Assembly (NCBI GenBank): GCA_000435715.1
Contig: FR882595.1
Coordinates: 227,572-291,436 of the forward strand
Direction of reading: 5' to 3'
DNA length: 63,865 nucleotides
Origin: Firmicutes bacterium CAG:145
GTDB lineage: Bacteria > Bacillota > Clostridia > Peptostreptococcales > Anaerovoracaceae
Part shown: in pieces, positions 16,460-24,983 of the stretch
Position numbering within the stretch: position 1 is the first letter of the stretch
How the letters are laid out: each line of letters begins with the position of its first letter
The notes under the pieces: generated by a model
Databases searched by the model: none
Told to the model about the DNA's origin: nothing
What the model saw: only the letters and a program-made list of their open reading frames with translations
Program-made: the position numbers and the translations under genes

Positions 16460-18298
16460 ATGTTTGATATCAAAGAAAACTTAAAAAAACTCCCGGATTC
16501 TCCGGGAGTTTATATGCATAAGGACAGGCTGGGACAGGTCATCTATGTGGGGAAAGCCATATCTCTGAGAAACAGAGTACGTCAGTATTTTCAGAGCGCA
16601 GCCGGTCAGAATCCCAAAGTCAGAGCCATGGTGAGCCATATAGCCGAGTTTGAGTATATAACTTGCCAGACCGAGATGGAGGCTCTCATCTTAGAGTGCA
16701 ATCTCATAAAAAAATATGCGCCTAAGTATAACGTTCTTCTCAGAGACGATAAGACTTACCCGTATATAAAAGTGACTCTGCAGGAGGAATTTCCCCGCGT
16801 GGTAAAGACGCGCATCATAAAAAAAGACGGAAGCAAATATTTTGGGCCTTACAGCGACGCCGGGGCTGTCAGCGATATAATAGATCTTCTCAACAGAATA
16901 TACAGACTGAAACGATGCGCAGCTGTAAAATTTCCACAGGGACACAGACCATGTCTCAATTATCACATACAGGACTGCCGCGGTGTATGCGCCGGAAAAA
17001 CAGGCAGAGATGAGTATATGCAATGTATAGAAAGCGTCATAGATTTTCTTTCTGGTAAGCAGAAAAAGATTCTGGACTATCTGGAGGGCAAGATGAGAGA
17101 GGCATCTGAGAAGATGGACTACGAAGAGGCCGCCTCATACAGAGATTATATATCGGCAGTTAAGACTCTCAACGAAACTCAGAGAGTAACTATGACCGAC
17201 GGAAAAGATATGGATGTGATAATACCTGTAGGCAAGGGTGAAAATACATCTATAGCAGTCTTTCCGGTCAGAGACGGAAAGCTCAGCGGAAGGGAGACTT
17301 TCGCCATGCGCGCTGAGGGAGAAGACGATTACGACAGCCTGGTGGGGCAGTTCATAAAACAGTATTACAGTCAGTGGTCGTCTATTCCGCCTGAGCTCAT
17401 ACTGGCAAGACCTTTAAAGGAAGCTCAGCTCATCGAGGAATATCTGAGGAGCCTCAAAGAAGGCCGGAGAGTCCATATATATGTCCCTAAAAGAGGTCCT
17501 AAGAAAGCTCTTCTGGATATGGTCGTAAGAGATACGGAAGAGATGAATAAGAATATAGAAGACAGGCTTAAAAACGCAAGAGAAAAGGAGAATAACCTGC
17601 TGGGCAAATTATCAGCTATACTGGGAGAAAAAAGAGAACGCTACAGAGTTGAATCCTATGATATCTCGAATACCAACGGCGTAGACACCGTAGGAGCTAT
17701 GGTGGTATTTGAAAATCTCAAGCCTGTGAAGAAAGCTTACAGAAGATTCAAGATAAAGACGGTGGAGGGTCCCAACGATTATGCCGCCCTGCAGGAAATG
17801 CTCTACAGGAGGTTTAAGCGCGCGCAGTCGGGCGATCCGGGATTTGCGGTATTGCCTGATCTGATATTGATGGACGGAGGCATAGGGCAGGTTACTTCTG
17901 CTGAAAAAGTCCTGAAAGCCATGGGAGTACAGATCCCTGTCTTGGGAATGGCTAAAGATGACAGCCACAGGACGAGAGCTCTCGTAAACGGAAGAGGGGA
18001 CGAGTTCGACTTGTCGAGAGATCCTGTACTGTTTCGATACTGCGGAAGGATTCAGGAGGAAGTTCACAGGTTTGCGATAGAGTATCACAGAAACCTGCGG
18101 GGCAAAAATTCCATAGGATCGGCTCTGGACAATATACAGGGCATCGGGCCTGCCAAACGCAACGCTCTGCTGGCTCACTTCGATTCCATAGAAGAGATAA
18201 AGAAAGCTTCAGAAGAAGAACTTACCGAGGTGCGGGGCATCACACTGCAAAACGCAGAATCGATAAAGGAATACTTTGCCAGTCAGACGCCTCATTAG
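16460..18298 (+). CDS. uvrC: Excinuclease ABC subunit C
   Basis: Makes the dual incisions of nucleotide excision repair with UvrB. Domain order in 612 residues: GIY-YIG nuclease (GVYMHKDRLGQVIYVGKA), a four-cysteine cluster in CAAVKFPQGHRPCLNYHIQDC followed by GVC, UVR domain (KMDYEEAASYRDYI), RNase H-like nuclease (ESYDISNTNGVDTVGAMVVF, DLILMDGGIGQV) and a helix-hairpin-helix pair (IQGIGPAKRNALL). The ATG is immediately after the dacA stop TAA with only a weak ribosome site, so translation probably depends on coupling. Confidence 0.96.
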   Translation: MFDIKENLKKLPDSPGVYMHKDRLGQVIYVGKAISLRNRVRQYFQSAAGQNPKVRAMVSHIAEFEYITCQTEMEALILECNLIKKYAPKYNVLLRDDKTYPYIKVTLQEEFPRVVKTRIIKKDGSKYFGPYSDAGAVSDIIDLLNRIYRLKRCAAVKFPQGHRPCLNYHIQDCRGVCAGKTGRDEYMQCIESVIDFLSGKQKKILDYLEGKMREASEKMDYEEAASYRDYISAVKTLNETQRVTMTDGKDMDVIIPVGKGENTSIAVFPVRDGKLSGRETFAMRAEGEDDYDSLVGQFIKQYYSQWSSIPPELILARPLKEAQLIEEYLRSLKEGRRVHIYVPKRGPKKALLDMVVRDTEEMNKNIEDRLKNAREKENNLLGKLSAILGEKRERYRVESYDISNTNGVDTVGAMVVFENLKPVKKAYRRFKIKTVEGPNDYAALQEMLYRRFKRAQSGDPGFAVLPDLILMDGGIGQVTSAEKVLKAMGVQIPVLGMAKDDSHRTRALVNGRGDEFDLSRDPVLFRYCGRIQEEVHRFAIEYHRNLRGKNSIGSALDNIQGIGPAKRNALLAHFDSIEEIKKASEEELTEVRGITLQNAESIKEYFASQTPH

Positions 18299-18358
18299 AT
18301 GAAGTGTCTGGCTTTATCTGCGCCAGCCGCGCCCATTTCTCATTCAGGTAAATTTTAG

Positions 18359-18388
18359 TTGCTTCAATATGCTTACATGTGATATAGT
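18359..18388 (+). promoter_or_regulatory. Putative promoter of the DUF1292 gene
   Basis: TTGCTT (18359-18364), an 18-bp spacer and TATAGT (18383-18388), 38 bases before the start codon. Confidence 0.5.
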
Positions 18389-18425
18389 AAGCGTAGGAGA
18401 TAATTCACTTAGCGGAGGAACAAAA

Positions 18426-18698
18426 ATGACAGACGAAAAAAAGACTCCTGAAATCGAAGAGGCTGATTTTATCACTCTTGAGTTTGATGACGGAGTAGAA
18501 GTTGAATGTGAGATTATGGGAGTGTTTGAATATGACGGCAAAGAGTATATCGCTCTTATACCTGACGATGACACCGACGATGTTTATATCTACGGCTATA
18601 AAGAAGTCGGCGAAGACGAATTTGAACTTGTGGACATCGACGACGACGCAGAATTTGAAAAGGTAGTCGCCGAATTCGATAAGATCATGGAAGCATAA
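18426..18698 (+). CDS. DUF1292 family acidic protein
   Basis: A 90-residue, strongly acidic cytosolic protein with the DUF1292 pattern: ITLEFDDGVEVECEIMGVFEYDGKEYIALIP, then a run of aspartates (DDDTDDVYIYGY) and ELVDIDDDAEFEKVV. The family is common in Firmicutes and has no proven function. ATG 18426 is set by GGAGGAACAAAA upstream; a frame extension to 18369 lacks a ribosome site. It is monocistronic, flanked by its own promoter and terminator. Confidence 0.9.
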   Translation: MTDEKKTPEIEEADFITLEFDDGVEVECEIMGVFEYDGKEYIALIPDDDTDDVYIYGYKEVGEDEFELVDIDDDAEFEKVVAEFDKIMEA

Positions 18699-18710
18699 AC
18701 TCATAAAAAC

Positions 18711-18733
18711 ACCCCGCCTGAAGCGGGGTTTTT
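18711..18733 (+). terminator. Terminator of the DUF1292 gene
   Basis: ACCCCGC (18711-18717), loop CTGAA, GCGGGGT (18723-18729), then a T-run to 18733. Confidence 0.9.
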
Positions 18734-18780
18734 AACTGTATACCCCGAGTGAGCAGGATCCGGGGCGATTGGAGGAACGT

Positions 18781-20163
18781 ATGGAAAAATATGATATAAT
18801 CATAGCCGGAGCCGGAGCCGGTGGAGTGTTCATGGCATATGAACTTACCAAGCTGGGTTTTGGCGGAAAAATACTCATGATAGATAAGGGAGCGCCTCTT
18901 GAAAAGAGACAGTGCCCTATAAAGAAGGGACTCACCCCTGCCTGCATCAAATGCAGTCCCTGTCACATAATGAACGGTTATGGGGGAGCGGGCACTCTTT
19001 CTGACGGAAAGTATAATATAACTACCGAATTCGGAGGCAATCTTCACAATTATGTGGGAAGGGAGACGGCTATAGAGCTGATGGAGTATGTGGACAGCGT
19101 ACTTTGCAGCATGGGAGGCTCTGAGGCGAAACTCTATGATACCGACTCGGCTCTCAAGACAAAAGCTCTCCAATACGATCTTCATCTTTTAGGGGCCAAA
19201 GTAAGGCATCTTGGAACCGACAGAAATGTAGAGATATTGGGAAGAATATTCGACTATATCTCGGGAACCATAGAAACAAAGTTCTTTACAGCTCTCACTA
19301 AAGTGGAAAAGATGGAGGATGGTTTCAGAGTTTCAACTTCTAAGGGAGAAGAATTCTTTTGCAGAGATCTCGTCTTGGCCGCAGGCCGGTCCGGATCCAA
19401 ATGGATAAGCTCCGTATGCGATGATCTTGGTATAAAACAGAAGAAAAACAGAGTGGATATCGGCGTTCGGGTAGAACTTCCGGCTGAGATATTTAAGCAT
19501 ATAACCGATGTGGTATACGAAAGCAAATTTGTGTATCAGACCGATAAATACAACGACCTGGTGAGAACTTTCTGCATGAATCCCTATGGCGAGGTGGTAG
19601 CCGAAAATACCAACGGTATAGTTACCGTAAACGGACACAGCTATGCTGACCCGTCTCTCAGGACGGAAAACACCAATTTTGCCCTTTTGGTGTCCAACAC
19701 CTTTACGGAGCCTTTTGAAGACAGCAATGAGTACGGAGAGTCTATAGCCAGACTGTCCAACATGCTGGGAGGAGGAGTCCTTCTCCAGAGATTTGGCGAT
19801 CTTGTAAAGGGAAGACGCAGTAGCGAAAGAAGAATGGAAAAGTGCTTTACGAGGCCTACGCTGAAAGCTACTCCTGGCGATCTTAGCCTAGTTATTCCAA
19901 AGAGACAGCTGGACGATATAATAGAAATGATCTACGCTCTGGACAAGATTGCTCCCGGTACAGCCAACGAAGATACTCTGCTTTATGGAGTAGAAGTGAA
20001 ATTCTACAATATGAAAGTGGACGTAGATAGAGATCTGGGTACCGGCATCAGCGGATTATATGCCATAGGCGACGGATCGGGAGTAACACATTCTCTGTCT
20101 CAGGCTTCTGCCAGCGGAGTGTATGTAGCGCGGAAGCTCAATGAAAAATATTCGAGATTTTAA
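18781..20163 (+). CDS. COG2509-type FAD-dependent dehydrogenase
   Basis: A 460-residue flavoprotein of unknown substrate. The N-terminus YDIIIAGAGAGGVFMAYEL is the dinucleotide-binding fold for FAD. It is followed by a cysteine-rich stretch, CPIKKGLTPACIKCSPCHIM, that is typical of this family, then GAGTLSDGKYN, and a C-terminal FAD block GLYAIGDGSGVTHSLSQASASG. ATG 18781 is chosen over an upstream TTG because GGAGGA sits 4 bases before it. The cysteine-rich small protein gene starts 34 bases downstream. Confidence 0.87.
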   Translation: MEKYDIIIAGAGAGGVFMAYELTKLGFGGKILMIDKGAPLEKRQCPIKKGLTPACIKCSPCHIMNGYGGAGTLSDGKYNITTEFGGNLHNYVGRETAIELMEYVDSVLCSMGGSEAKLYDTDSALKTKALQYDLHLLGAKVRHLGTDRNVEILGRIFDYISGTIETKFFTALTKVEKMEDGFRVSTSKGEEFFCRDLVLAAGRSGSKWISSVCDDLGIKQKKNRVDIGVRVELPAEIFKHITDVVYESKFVYQTDKYNDLVRTFCMNPYGEVVAENTNGIVTVNGHSYADPSLRTENTNFALLVSNTFTEPFEDSNEYGESIARLSNMLGGGVLLQRFGDLVKGRRSSERRMEKCFTRPTLKATPGDLSLVIPKRQLDDIIEMIYALDKIAPGTANEDTLLYGVEVKFYNMKVDVDRDLGTGISGLYAIGDGSGVTHSLSQASASGVYVARKLNEKYSRF

Positions 20164-20197
20164 AGGATTTTATCAGATACATGAGGAGGAAACAGAT

Positions 20198-20458
20198 ATG
20201 AGTGAACATTATAAATTTTTTCAGAACAAAGAATGTGAGTATTTTCCTTGCCACAAGGTCAAAAATACAGAAAACTTTAACTGCCTGTTCTGTTACTGCC
20301 CGCTGTACGCGCTGGGCGATAAGTGCGGAGGCAATTTTAAATATATAGAGGGCGGTATAAAAGACTGTTCGGGCTGTCTCTTGCCTCACAGCCCTAAGGG
20401 ATACGACTATATAATATCCAAATACGGAGAAATACTGGAACTGGCAAAAAAGAAGTAG
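20198..20458 (+). CDS. Cysteine-rich small domain protein
   Basis: An 86-residue protein with eight cysteines (C13, C18, C29, C32, C34, C43, C57, C60) in a pattern like CNCLFCYCPLY and DCSGC, matching the short cysteine-rich, metal-binding family (PF04071-like). Function is unknown. ATG 20198 is preceded by GAGGAGGAAAC. The close spacing after the COG2509 flavoprotein suggests a two-gene operon and perhaps a redox or metal role; that is inference. Confidence 0.75.
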   Translation: MSEHYKFFQNKECEYFPCHKVKNTENFNCLFCYCPLYALGDKCGGNFKYIEGGIKDCSGCLLPHSPKGYDYIISKYGEILELAKKK

Positions 20459-20528
20459 CATCTCTGTCATCATTTGAGCCTTCATTTCATATCCTAATCA
20501 GATAGGCATTGAAAGGAGGCTCTTTAAT

Positions 20529-21146
20529 TTGTTTTTGATAATAGTCGGAACAGGCGCCATGGGAAATATTCTAAGAGAATGTGCAGAAAGGGACGGCGCT
20601 TTTGACAGGATAGAGATGGTAGAACCCACTGATAAAAACTGGCCGGAAGAAAAGGCCGATCTGATAATAGATTTCAGCCACCCTAAGGCTATAAAAGATA
20701 TATATGAATACTGCAGAGACGCCGGCGGCAACATACCGGTAGTCATAGGAACTACGGGCCAGAGCAGCGAGGAAGAAGAACTCATCAAAATGCTCACTAA
20801 GATCTGCCCCGTCGACAGGCGCACTAATTTTTCAAGAGGCATCGGCGCTTTAAACGAGATCGCTCCGTTTGCGATGAATATGCTTGAAGGGTGCGATATA
20901 GGTATAGAAGAGATACATCATAACAAAAAGATAGATTCCCCCAGCGGCACGGCTAAGACGCTCTGCAATATACTGGATATTCCATATGAAAAGGCTACGA
21001 GCCACCGTCTTGGCAGTATGTTCGGACAGCATAAGATATATTTTGCTTTAGAAGACGAGGTGCTGGAAATCACTCATACTGCATATTCAAAAAAGATATT
21101 TGCCATGGGAGCCATAGAGGCAGGCAAAAAGATGGCCGGCATTTAA
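20529..21146 (+). CDS. dapB: 4-hydroxy-tetrahydrodipicolinate reductase, short form
   Basis: Reduces the dihydrodipicolinate-type intermediate with NAD(P)H in lysine and diaminopimelate synthesis. The 205-residue chain has the cofactor loop VGTGAMGNIL, DFSHPKA, GTTGQS, the catalytic motif EIHHNKKIDSPSGTA and a shortened C-terminus. It is shorter than classical DapB (about 250-270), missing part of the central domain, as seen in some Clostridia. It starts at TTG 20529, with AGGAGGC 8 bases upstream; no ATG fits. Confidence 0.9.
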   Translation: MFLIIVGTGAMGNILRECAERDGAFDRIEMVEPTDKNWPEEKADLIIDFSHPKAIKDIYEYCRDAGGNIPVVIGTTGQSSEEEELIKMLTKICPVDRRTNFSRGIGALNEIAPFAMNMLEGCDIGIEEIHHNKKIDSPSGTAKTLCNILDIPYEKATSHRLGSMFGQHKIYFALEDEVLEITHTAYSKKIFAMGAIEAGKKMAGI

Positions 21147-21265
21147 GCATATAAGATTTGCTTCTTTGACATGAGCTTTAAGGATGTCTTGAATATCCGG
21201 GACATATAATCCGAGGTATGAAAGACGTCTTTTTTATTGCAGATAGGTCTTTGCAGCTAAAGTAC

Positions 21266-21293
21266 TTGCTTATTCGTCCAAATATGCTAAAAT
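21266..21293 (+). promoter_or_regulatory. Putative promoter of the CYTH gene
   Basis: TTGCTT (21266-21271), a 16-bp spacer and TAAAAT (21288-21293), 60 bases before ATG 21353. Upstream, AAAGACGTCTTTTTT near 21221-21235 may end the dapB transcript. Confidence 0.5.
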
Positions 21294-21352
21294 AGATTAA
21301 AACATACCAGAATATAACAAATAATGTATAAATGTTGTACGGAGAGAAGACG

Positions 21353-21979
21353 ATGGAAGTAGAACTGAAATTCCTCATAGAAGATAAACTGGCGCAGGAA
21401 AGGATATTGAAGGACAGACATCTTGCGAAAATAAAAGATGAAGGGTCAGAAGAGGAGATTGAGCTTAAAGCTACTTATCTCGATACGGAAGATATGGATC
21501 TGTGCAAAAGAAAGATGGCTTTCAGAGTCAGGCTTGAGAACGGAAGCCCCATAGCTACTTTAAAATGGGGCGGGGAAGCCACAGACGGTCTCCACGTTAG
21601 AGGAGAACTCAACGTCCCCGTAGACGAATCATATATGCGACATCCGAAGACGGACATATTCAGAGGAAGCGAAATGTACGGCGATATAGAAGCTGCCGTA
21701 GGGGACAAGCTTCTGAAACCGATAATGAATATAGATTGCCTGAGAAGGCAGGTTTCCGTAGATACAGGCAAGAGCATAAGCGTGGTGTCTTTAGATATAG
21801 GAACCATTCTTACAGACACGGCAACGGCGCCGATAACAGAACTCGAGATAGAGCTGTATTCGGGAGACGAGGACGATATGATATCTCTGGGAAGAGAACT
21901 GGCGTCCAAATATAATCTGATACCTGAAAATAAGAGTAAATTCCAGCGTGGGCTGGAACTATTAGGCGTTATAGAATAA
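21353..21979 (+). CDS. CYTH domain protein (inorganic triphosphatase-like)
   Basis: A 208-residue CYTH-fold protein, a family that hydrolyses triphosphates or thiamine triphosphate. It starts with the hallmark ExExK motif, EVELKF, followed by LKATYLDTEDMDLCKRKMAFRVR and LKWGG, which supply the tunnel residues, and TELEIEL near the end. ATG 21353 follows GGAGAGAAGACG; the upstream in-frame ATG 21332 has no ribosome site. The substrate cannot be told from sequence. Confidence 0.87.
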   Translation: MEVELKFLIEDKLAQERILKDRHLAKIKDEGSEEEIELKATYLDTEDMDLCKRKMAFRVRLENGSPIATLKWGGEATDGLHVRGELNVPVDESYMRHPKTDIFRGSEMYGDIEAAVGDKLLKPIMNIDCLRRQVSVDTGKSISVVSLDIGTILTDTATAPITELEIELYSGDEDDMISLGRELASKYNLIPENKSKFQRGLELLGVIE

Positions 21980-22082
21980 ATCCGCAGCCCATGAGATGCT
22001 CAGACATTCAGCAGTCTCATGAGGTCTTCTGCGGAAACATCCATCCTTGCTGCTGTCTGCTCAATGGTCATGCTCTTTCGTA

Positions 22083-22682
22083 TCAGCAGAGGACGCCGGC
22101 GGCCTGAAGATCTTTGCGGGAAAGAGAAGCGAAGGGAATCACAGGCGATGGATTTGGTATGTGGCGGGAGAGGATTTTCTCCATCCATATCATGTTGTAC
22201 CAGCGGCCGAATTTATACCCGCACTGATGAAATTCTCCTACCCATGAAAATCCCATATGCTGGTGGAACAAAAAACTGTCCTTGTTAAGATATTCATCTT
22301 CGAACTGGGGATATCCTATACACGCGTTGAGGTTTATTATATTCTGTATTTGCGATATTTTCTCCAAAGCCTGATATAATAATCTGCCGGCGCCCAGCCT
22401 CCTTTTACTCTTTTCCAGATAGATGGCAGTTTCACAGGACCACTGATAAGCAGCCCTTCCGACAAAAGGGCCGGTATAGGCGTACCCGATGATTTCTCTG
22501 TCTTTAACTGCCGCTATATAAGGATATCTTAAGGATGTGTTTCTTATTTTGCTTTTGAATTCCTGCATGCAGGGCAGGTCATACTCGAAAGTTATAGCGG
22601 TGTTTTTTACGTAATATTCATACATTGCGAGAATCTCTTTGTCCTCATCTTCTGCAACTATTCTCAGATAAGTATCGCTCAT
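22083..22682 (-). CDS. GNAT acetyltransferase (phosphinothricin acetyltransferase-like)
   Basis: A 199-residue GNAT-fold enzyme that would acetylate an amine with acetyl-CoA. It shows ENTAITFEY-like text near residue 30, the acetyl-CoA loop KSKRRLGAGRLLYQAL, and the family's C-terminal HMGFSWVGEFHQCGYKFGRW and YNMIWMEK. The ribosome site is GGGAGG. Beyond the stop, another frame (22009-22080) reads MTIEQTAARMDVSAEDLMRLLNV, which looks coding; a frameshift near the C-terminus or a gene remnant is possible. Confidence 0.85.
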   Translation of the reverse strand: MSDTYLRIVAEDEDKEILAMYEYYVKNTAITFEYDLPCMQEFKSKIRNTSLRYPYIAAVKDREIIGYAYTGPFVGRAAYQWSCETAIYLEKSKRRLGAGRLLYQALEKISQIQNIINLNACIGYPQFEDEYLNKDSFLFHQHMGFSWVGEFHQCGYKFGRWYNMIWMEKILSRHIPNPSPVIPFASLSRKDLQAAGVLC

Positions 22683-23072
22683 AGATCTAAGCCTCCCGTC
22701 TATAATACGTCGTCAAAAATTCTCGGAAAGGCTTCGAATTTTGAGAAAGCCGAGACTTGCAAGCGCTGCAAACTCTTCAAACTCTTTAAACTGCCACCCC
22801 TTAACGGTGGATTTTTCAGCAATTTTTACAGCGTATCCAACTGTCATATCAAGAGAAAGGGTGAGTTTCAACAAAAAATATGAAAAATTTTGTTGGCTAA
22901 AGGACTATTTTAATAAATGAAGCCTGTTTTTTAAAAAAAACAACTAAAAATCACCTAAATAACCGTAAATAAACAAAAATTGCCCGGCAATATACTTTAC
23001 TTTAAGGCGATTTAGAGGTATAATATTAATAATTGTCCGTTGTTTGTACGGAATTTAGGAGGATGGAATTTA
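22683..23072. other. Intergenic region before tig
   Basis: 390 bases with no gene. It holds a hairpin CCACC (22794-22798) / GGTGG (22806-22810) followed by ATTTTT, an A/T-rich block with a GTTTTTT/AAAAAAC repeat near 22928-22943, and the tig promoter at its end. Confidence 0.6.
22996..23024 (+). promoter_or_regulatory. tig promoter
   Basis: TTTACT (22996-23001), a 17-bp spacer and TATAAT (23019-23024), 48 bases before the tig start. The -35 is the same TTTACT seen for serC. Confidence 0.7.
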
Positions 23073-24356
23073 ATGAAAGCAACATTTATCTCAAGAGAAA
23101 AGAACGATGTTAAATTTACAATGGAATTTACTGCAGAAGAATTTGAAAACGCACAGATAAAAGCGTATCAGAGGACTAAAGATCAGTTCCAGATCGACGG
23201 ATTCAGAAAGGGAAAAGCGCCCAGAAGCATTATCGAAAAGCGTTACGGCGAGGGAGTCTTCTTCGAAGAGGCGATAGACGAGCTTTTCAACGAGCATTAC
23301 GGAAAAGCCTTAGCAGAACTTGAACTTGAAGTCATAGACAGCCCTGCTGCTGAGTTCAGCAAGATAGCTAAGGGAGAAGGTTTTACGGCTACTATTACAG
23401 TCCCTTGCTATCCTATAGTTGAAGTCAAAGATTATAAGGGCGTAGAAATAAAGAAAGTTACAAACAGAGTCAAAAAAGAAGACGTAGACAAGGAGATCGA
23501 AGCTCTCCAGAAGAGAAACGCCAGAATGATATTGGTAGAAAGACCTGCACAGGAAGGCGACACTGTTCTCCTGGATTACTCGGGCTTTGTGGGAGATGAG
23601 CAATTCGAGGGCGGCACCGCAGAACGCCAGGAGCTGAAGCTGGGTTCGGGCATGTTTATTCCGGGATTCGAGGAACAGCTGATAGGCGCAACTCCGGGAG
23701 AGAAGAAAGACGTAATCGTTGTCTTCCCTGAAGAATATCACGCTAAAGATCTGGCTGGAAAAGAAGCCGTGTTCCACTGTCTCGTACATGAGATAAAAGA
23801 AGAACAGCTGCCTGAACTGGATGATGAATTTGCTAAAGATGTAAGCGAATATGATACTTTAGAGGAATTAAAAAAGGCAACTAAGGAAAGACTACAGAAG
23901 TACGCAAAGGCAGGGGCGGAGACTCAGATGCAGGACGCAGCCTTAGCCAAGGTAGTCGAAGCCAACGAAATCGACATACCGCAGGTGATGATTCAGGACG
24001 AGATGGACAGAATGACTCAGGAACTGGATCAGCAGCTTCGCTATCAGGGCATGTCCGTAAATCAGTATCTCGAATTCGTAGGTAAGGATCTGGCTTCTTT
24101 CAGAGAAGAATTAAAGCCTGATGCACAGAGACAGGTCAAGACCAGAATGATCCTCACCGGAATTGCCGAAGCGGAAAAGATAGAAGTTTCCAAGGACGAG
24201 ATGGAAGAAGAACTGAAAGTTATGGCTATTCAGTATCAGACTACAGCCGATAAGCTCAAAGAGATGATCGGCGTAGAGAACCTTACGTTCCTTGAAAAGG
24301 ACTTAAAAGTTAAGAAGGCAATACAGCTGATCTACGACAACGCGCAGATCAAATAA
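23073..24356 (+). CDS. tig: Trigger factor
   Basis: Ribosome-bound chaperone and peptidyl-prolyl isomerase for nascent chains. The 427-residue chain has the ribosome-binding domain with the signature FRKGKAPRSIIEKRYG (about residues 43-60), an FKBP-type PPIase domain (GDTVLLDYSGFVGDEQFEGG ... FIPGFEEQLIG) and a helical C-terminal substrate-binding domain. ATG 23073 is chosen because AGGAGGATGG lies upstream. It heads the protein-quality cluster tig-clpP-clpX-lon. Confidence 0.96.
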   Translation: MKATFISREKNDVKFTMEFTAEEFENAQIKAYQRTKDQFQIDGFRKGKAPRSIIEKRYGEGVFFEEAIDELFNEHYGKALAELELEVIDSPAAEFSKIAKGEGFTATITVPCYPIVEVKDYKGVEIKKVTNRVKKEDVDKEIEALQKRNARMILVERPAQEGDTVLLDYSGFVGDEQFEGGTAERQELKLGSGMFIPGFEEQLIGATPGEKKDVIVVFPEEYHAKDLAGKEAVFHCLVHEIKEEQLPELDDEFAKDVSEYDTLEELKKATKERLQKYAKAGAETQMQDAALAKVVEANEIDIPQVMIQDEMDRMTQELDQQLRYQGMSVNQYLEFVGKDLASFREELKPDAQRQVKTRMILTGIAEAEKIEVSKDEMEEELKVMAIQYQTTADKLKEMIGVENLTFLEKDLKVKKAIQLIYDNAQIK

Positions 24357-24384
24357 TCGCCTGTAAAGAGAAAGGGGTATAACG

Positions 24385-24966
24385 ATGGCTTTAGTACCGT
24401 ATGTAATTGAACAGACTTCAAGAGGAGAGCGCTCTTACGATATCTATTCGAGACTTCTCAAGGACAGGATAATCTTTTTGGGAGAGGAGATAGACGACCA
24501 TGTGGCCAGCGTGGTAGTGGCTCAGCTCTTGTTCCTGGAGGCAGAAGATCCGGAAAAGGATATATGCATCTATATCAACAGCCCGGGAGGTTCCGTCACT
24601 GCAGGAATGGCCATTTACGATACGATGCAGTACATTAAACCTGATGTATCCACCATCTGCGTAGGACTTGCGGCAAGTATGGGCGCTTTTCTTCTGTCAT
24701 CGGGAACCAAGGGAAAGAGAATGGCTCTTCCCAATGCCGAAATAATGATTCATCAGCCCTTAGGAGGGGTAAAAGGTCAAGCAGAGGATATAAAAATCCA
24801 TGCTGACTGGATCCTCAAGACCAGAGAAAAACTCAACAGGATAATGGCTGAAAACTCTGGCCAGCCTTTAGAGAAGGTTCAGGTGGATACTGACAGAGAC
24901 AACTTTATGAGCGCCGATGAAGCAGCGAGCTACGGACTCATAGATAAAGTGATAACATCCAGATAA
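24385..24966 (+). CDS. clpP: ATP-dependent Clp protease proteolytic subunit
   Basis: Serine peptidase that forms the two-ring proteolytic chamber docked by ClpX. In 193 residues it has YINSPGGSVTAGMAIYDTM, the nucleophile serine in GLAASMGAFLL, the histidine in MIHQPLGG and the aspartate in DTDRDNFMSADEAASYGLID. The ribosome site is AAAGGGG. It lies 28 bases after tig and 17 before clpX, consistent with a single transcript. Confidence 0.97.
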   Translation: MALVPYVIEQTSRGERSYDIYSRLLKDRIIFLGEEIDDHVASVVVAQLLFLEAEDPEKDICIYINSPGGSVTAGMAIYDTMQYIKPDVSTICVGLAASMGAFLLSSGTKGKRMALPNAEIMIHQPLGGVKGQAEDIKIHADWILKTREKLNRIMAENSGQPLEKVQVDTDRDNFMSADEAASYGLIDKVITSR

Positions 24967-24983
24967 TAGGGGGAAATTATTTA

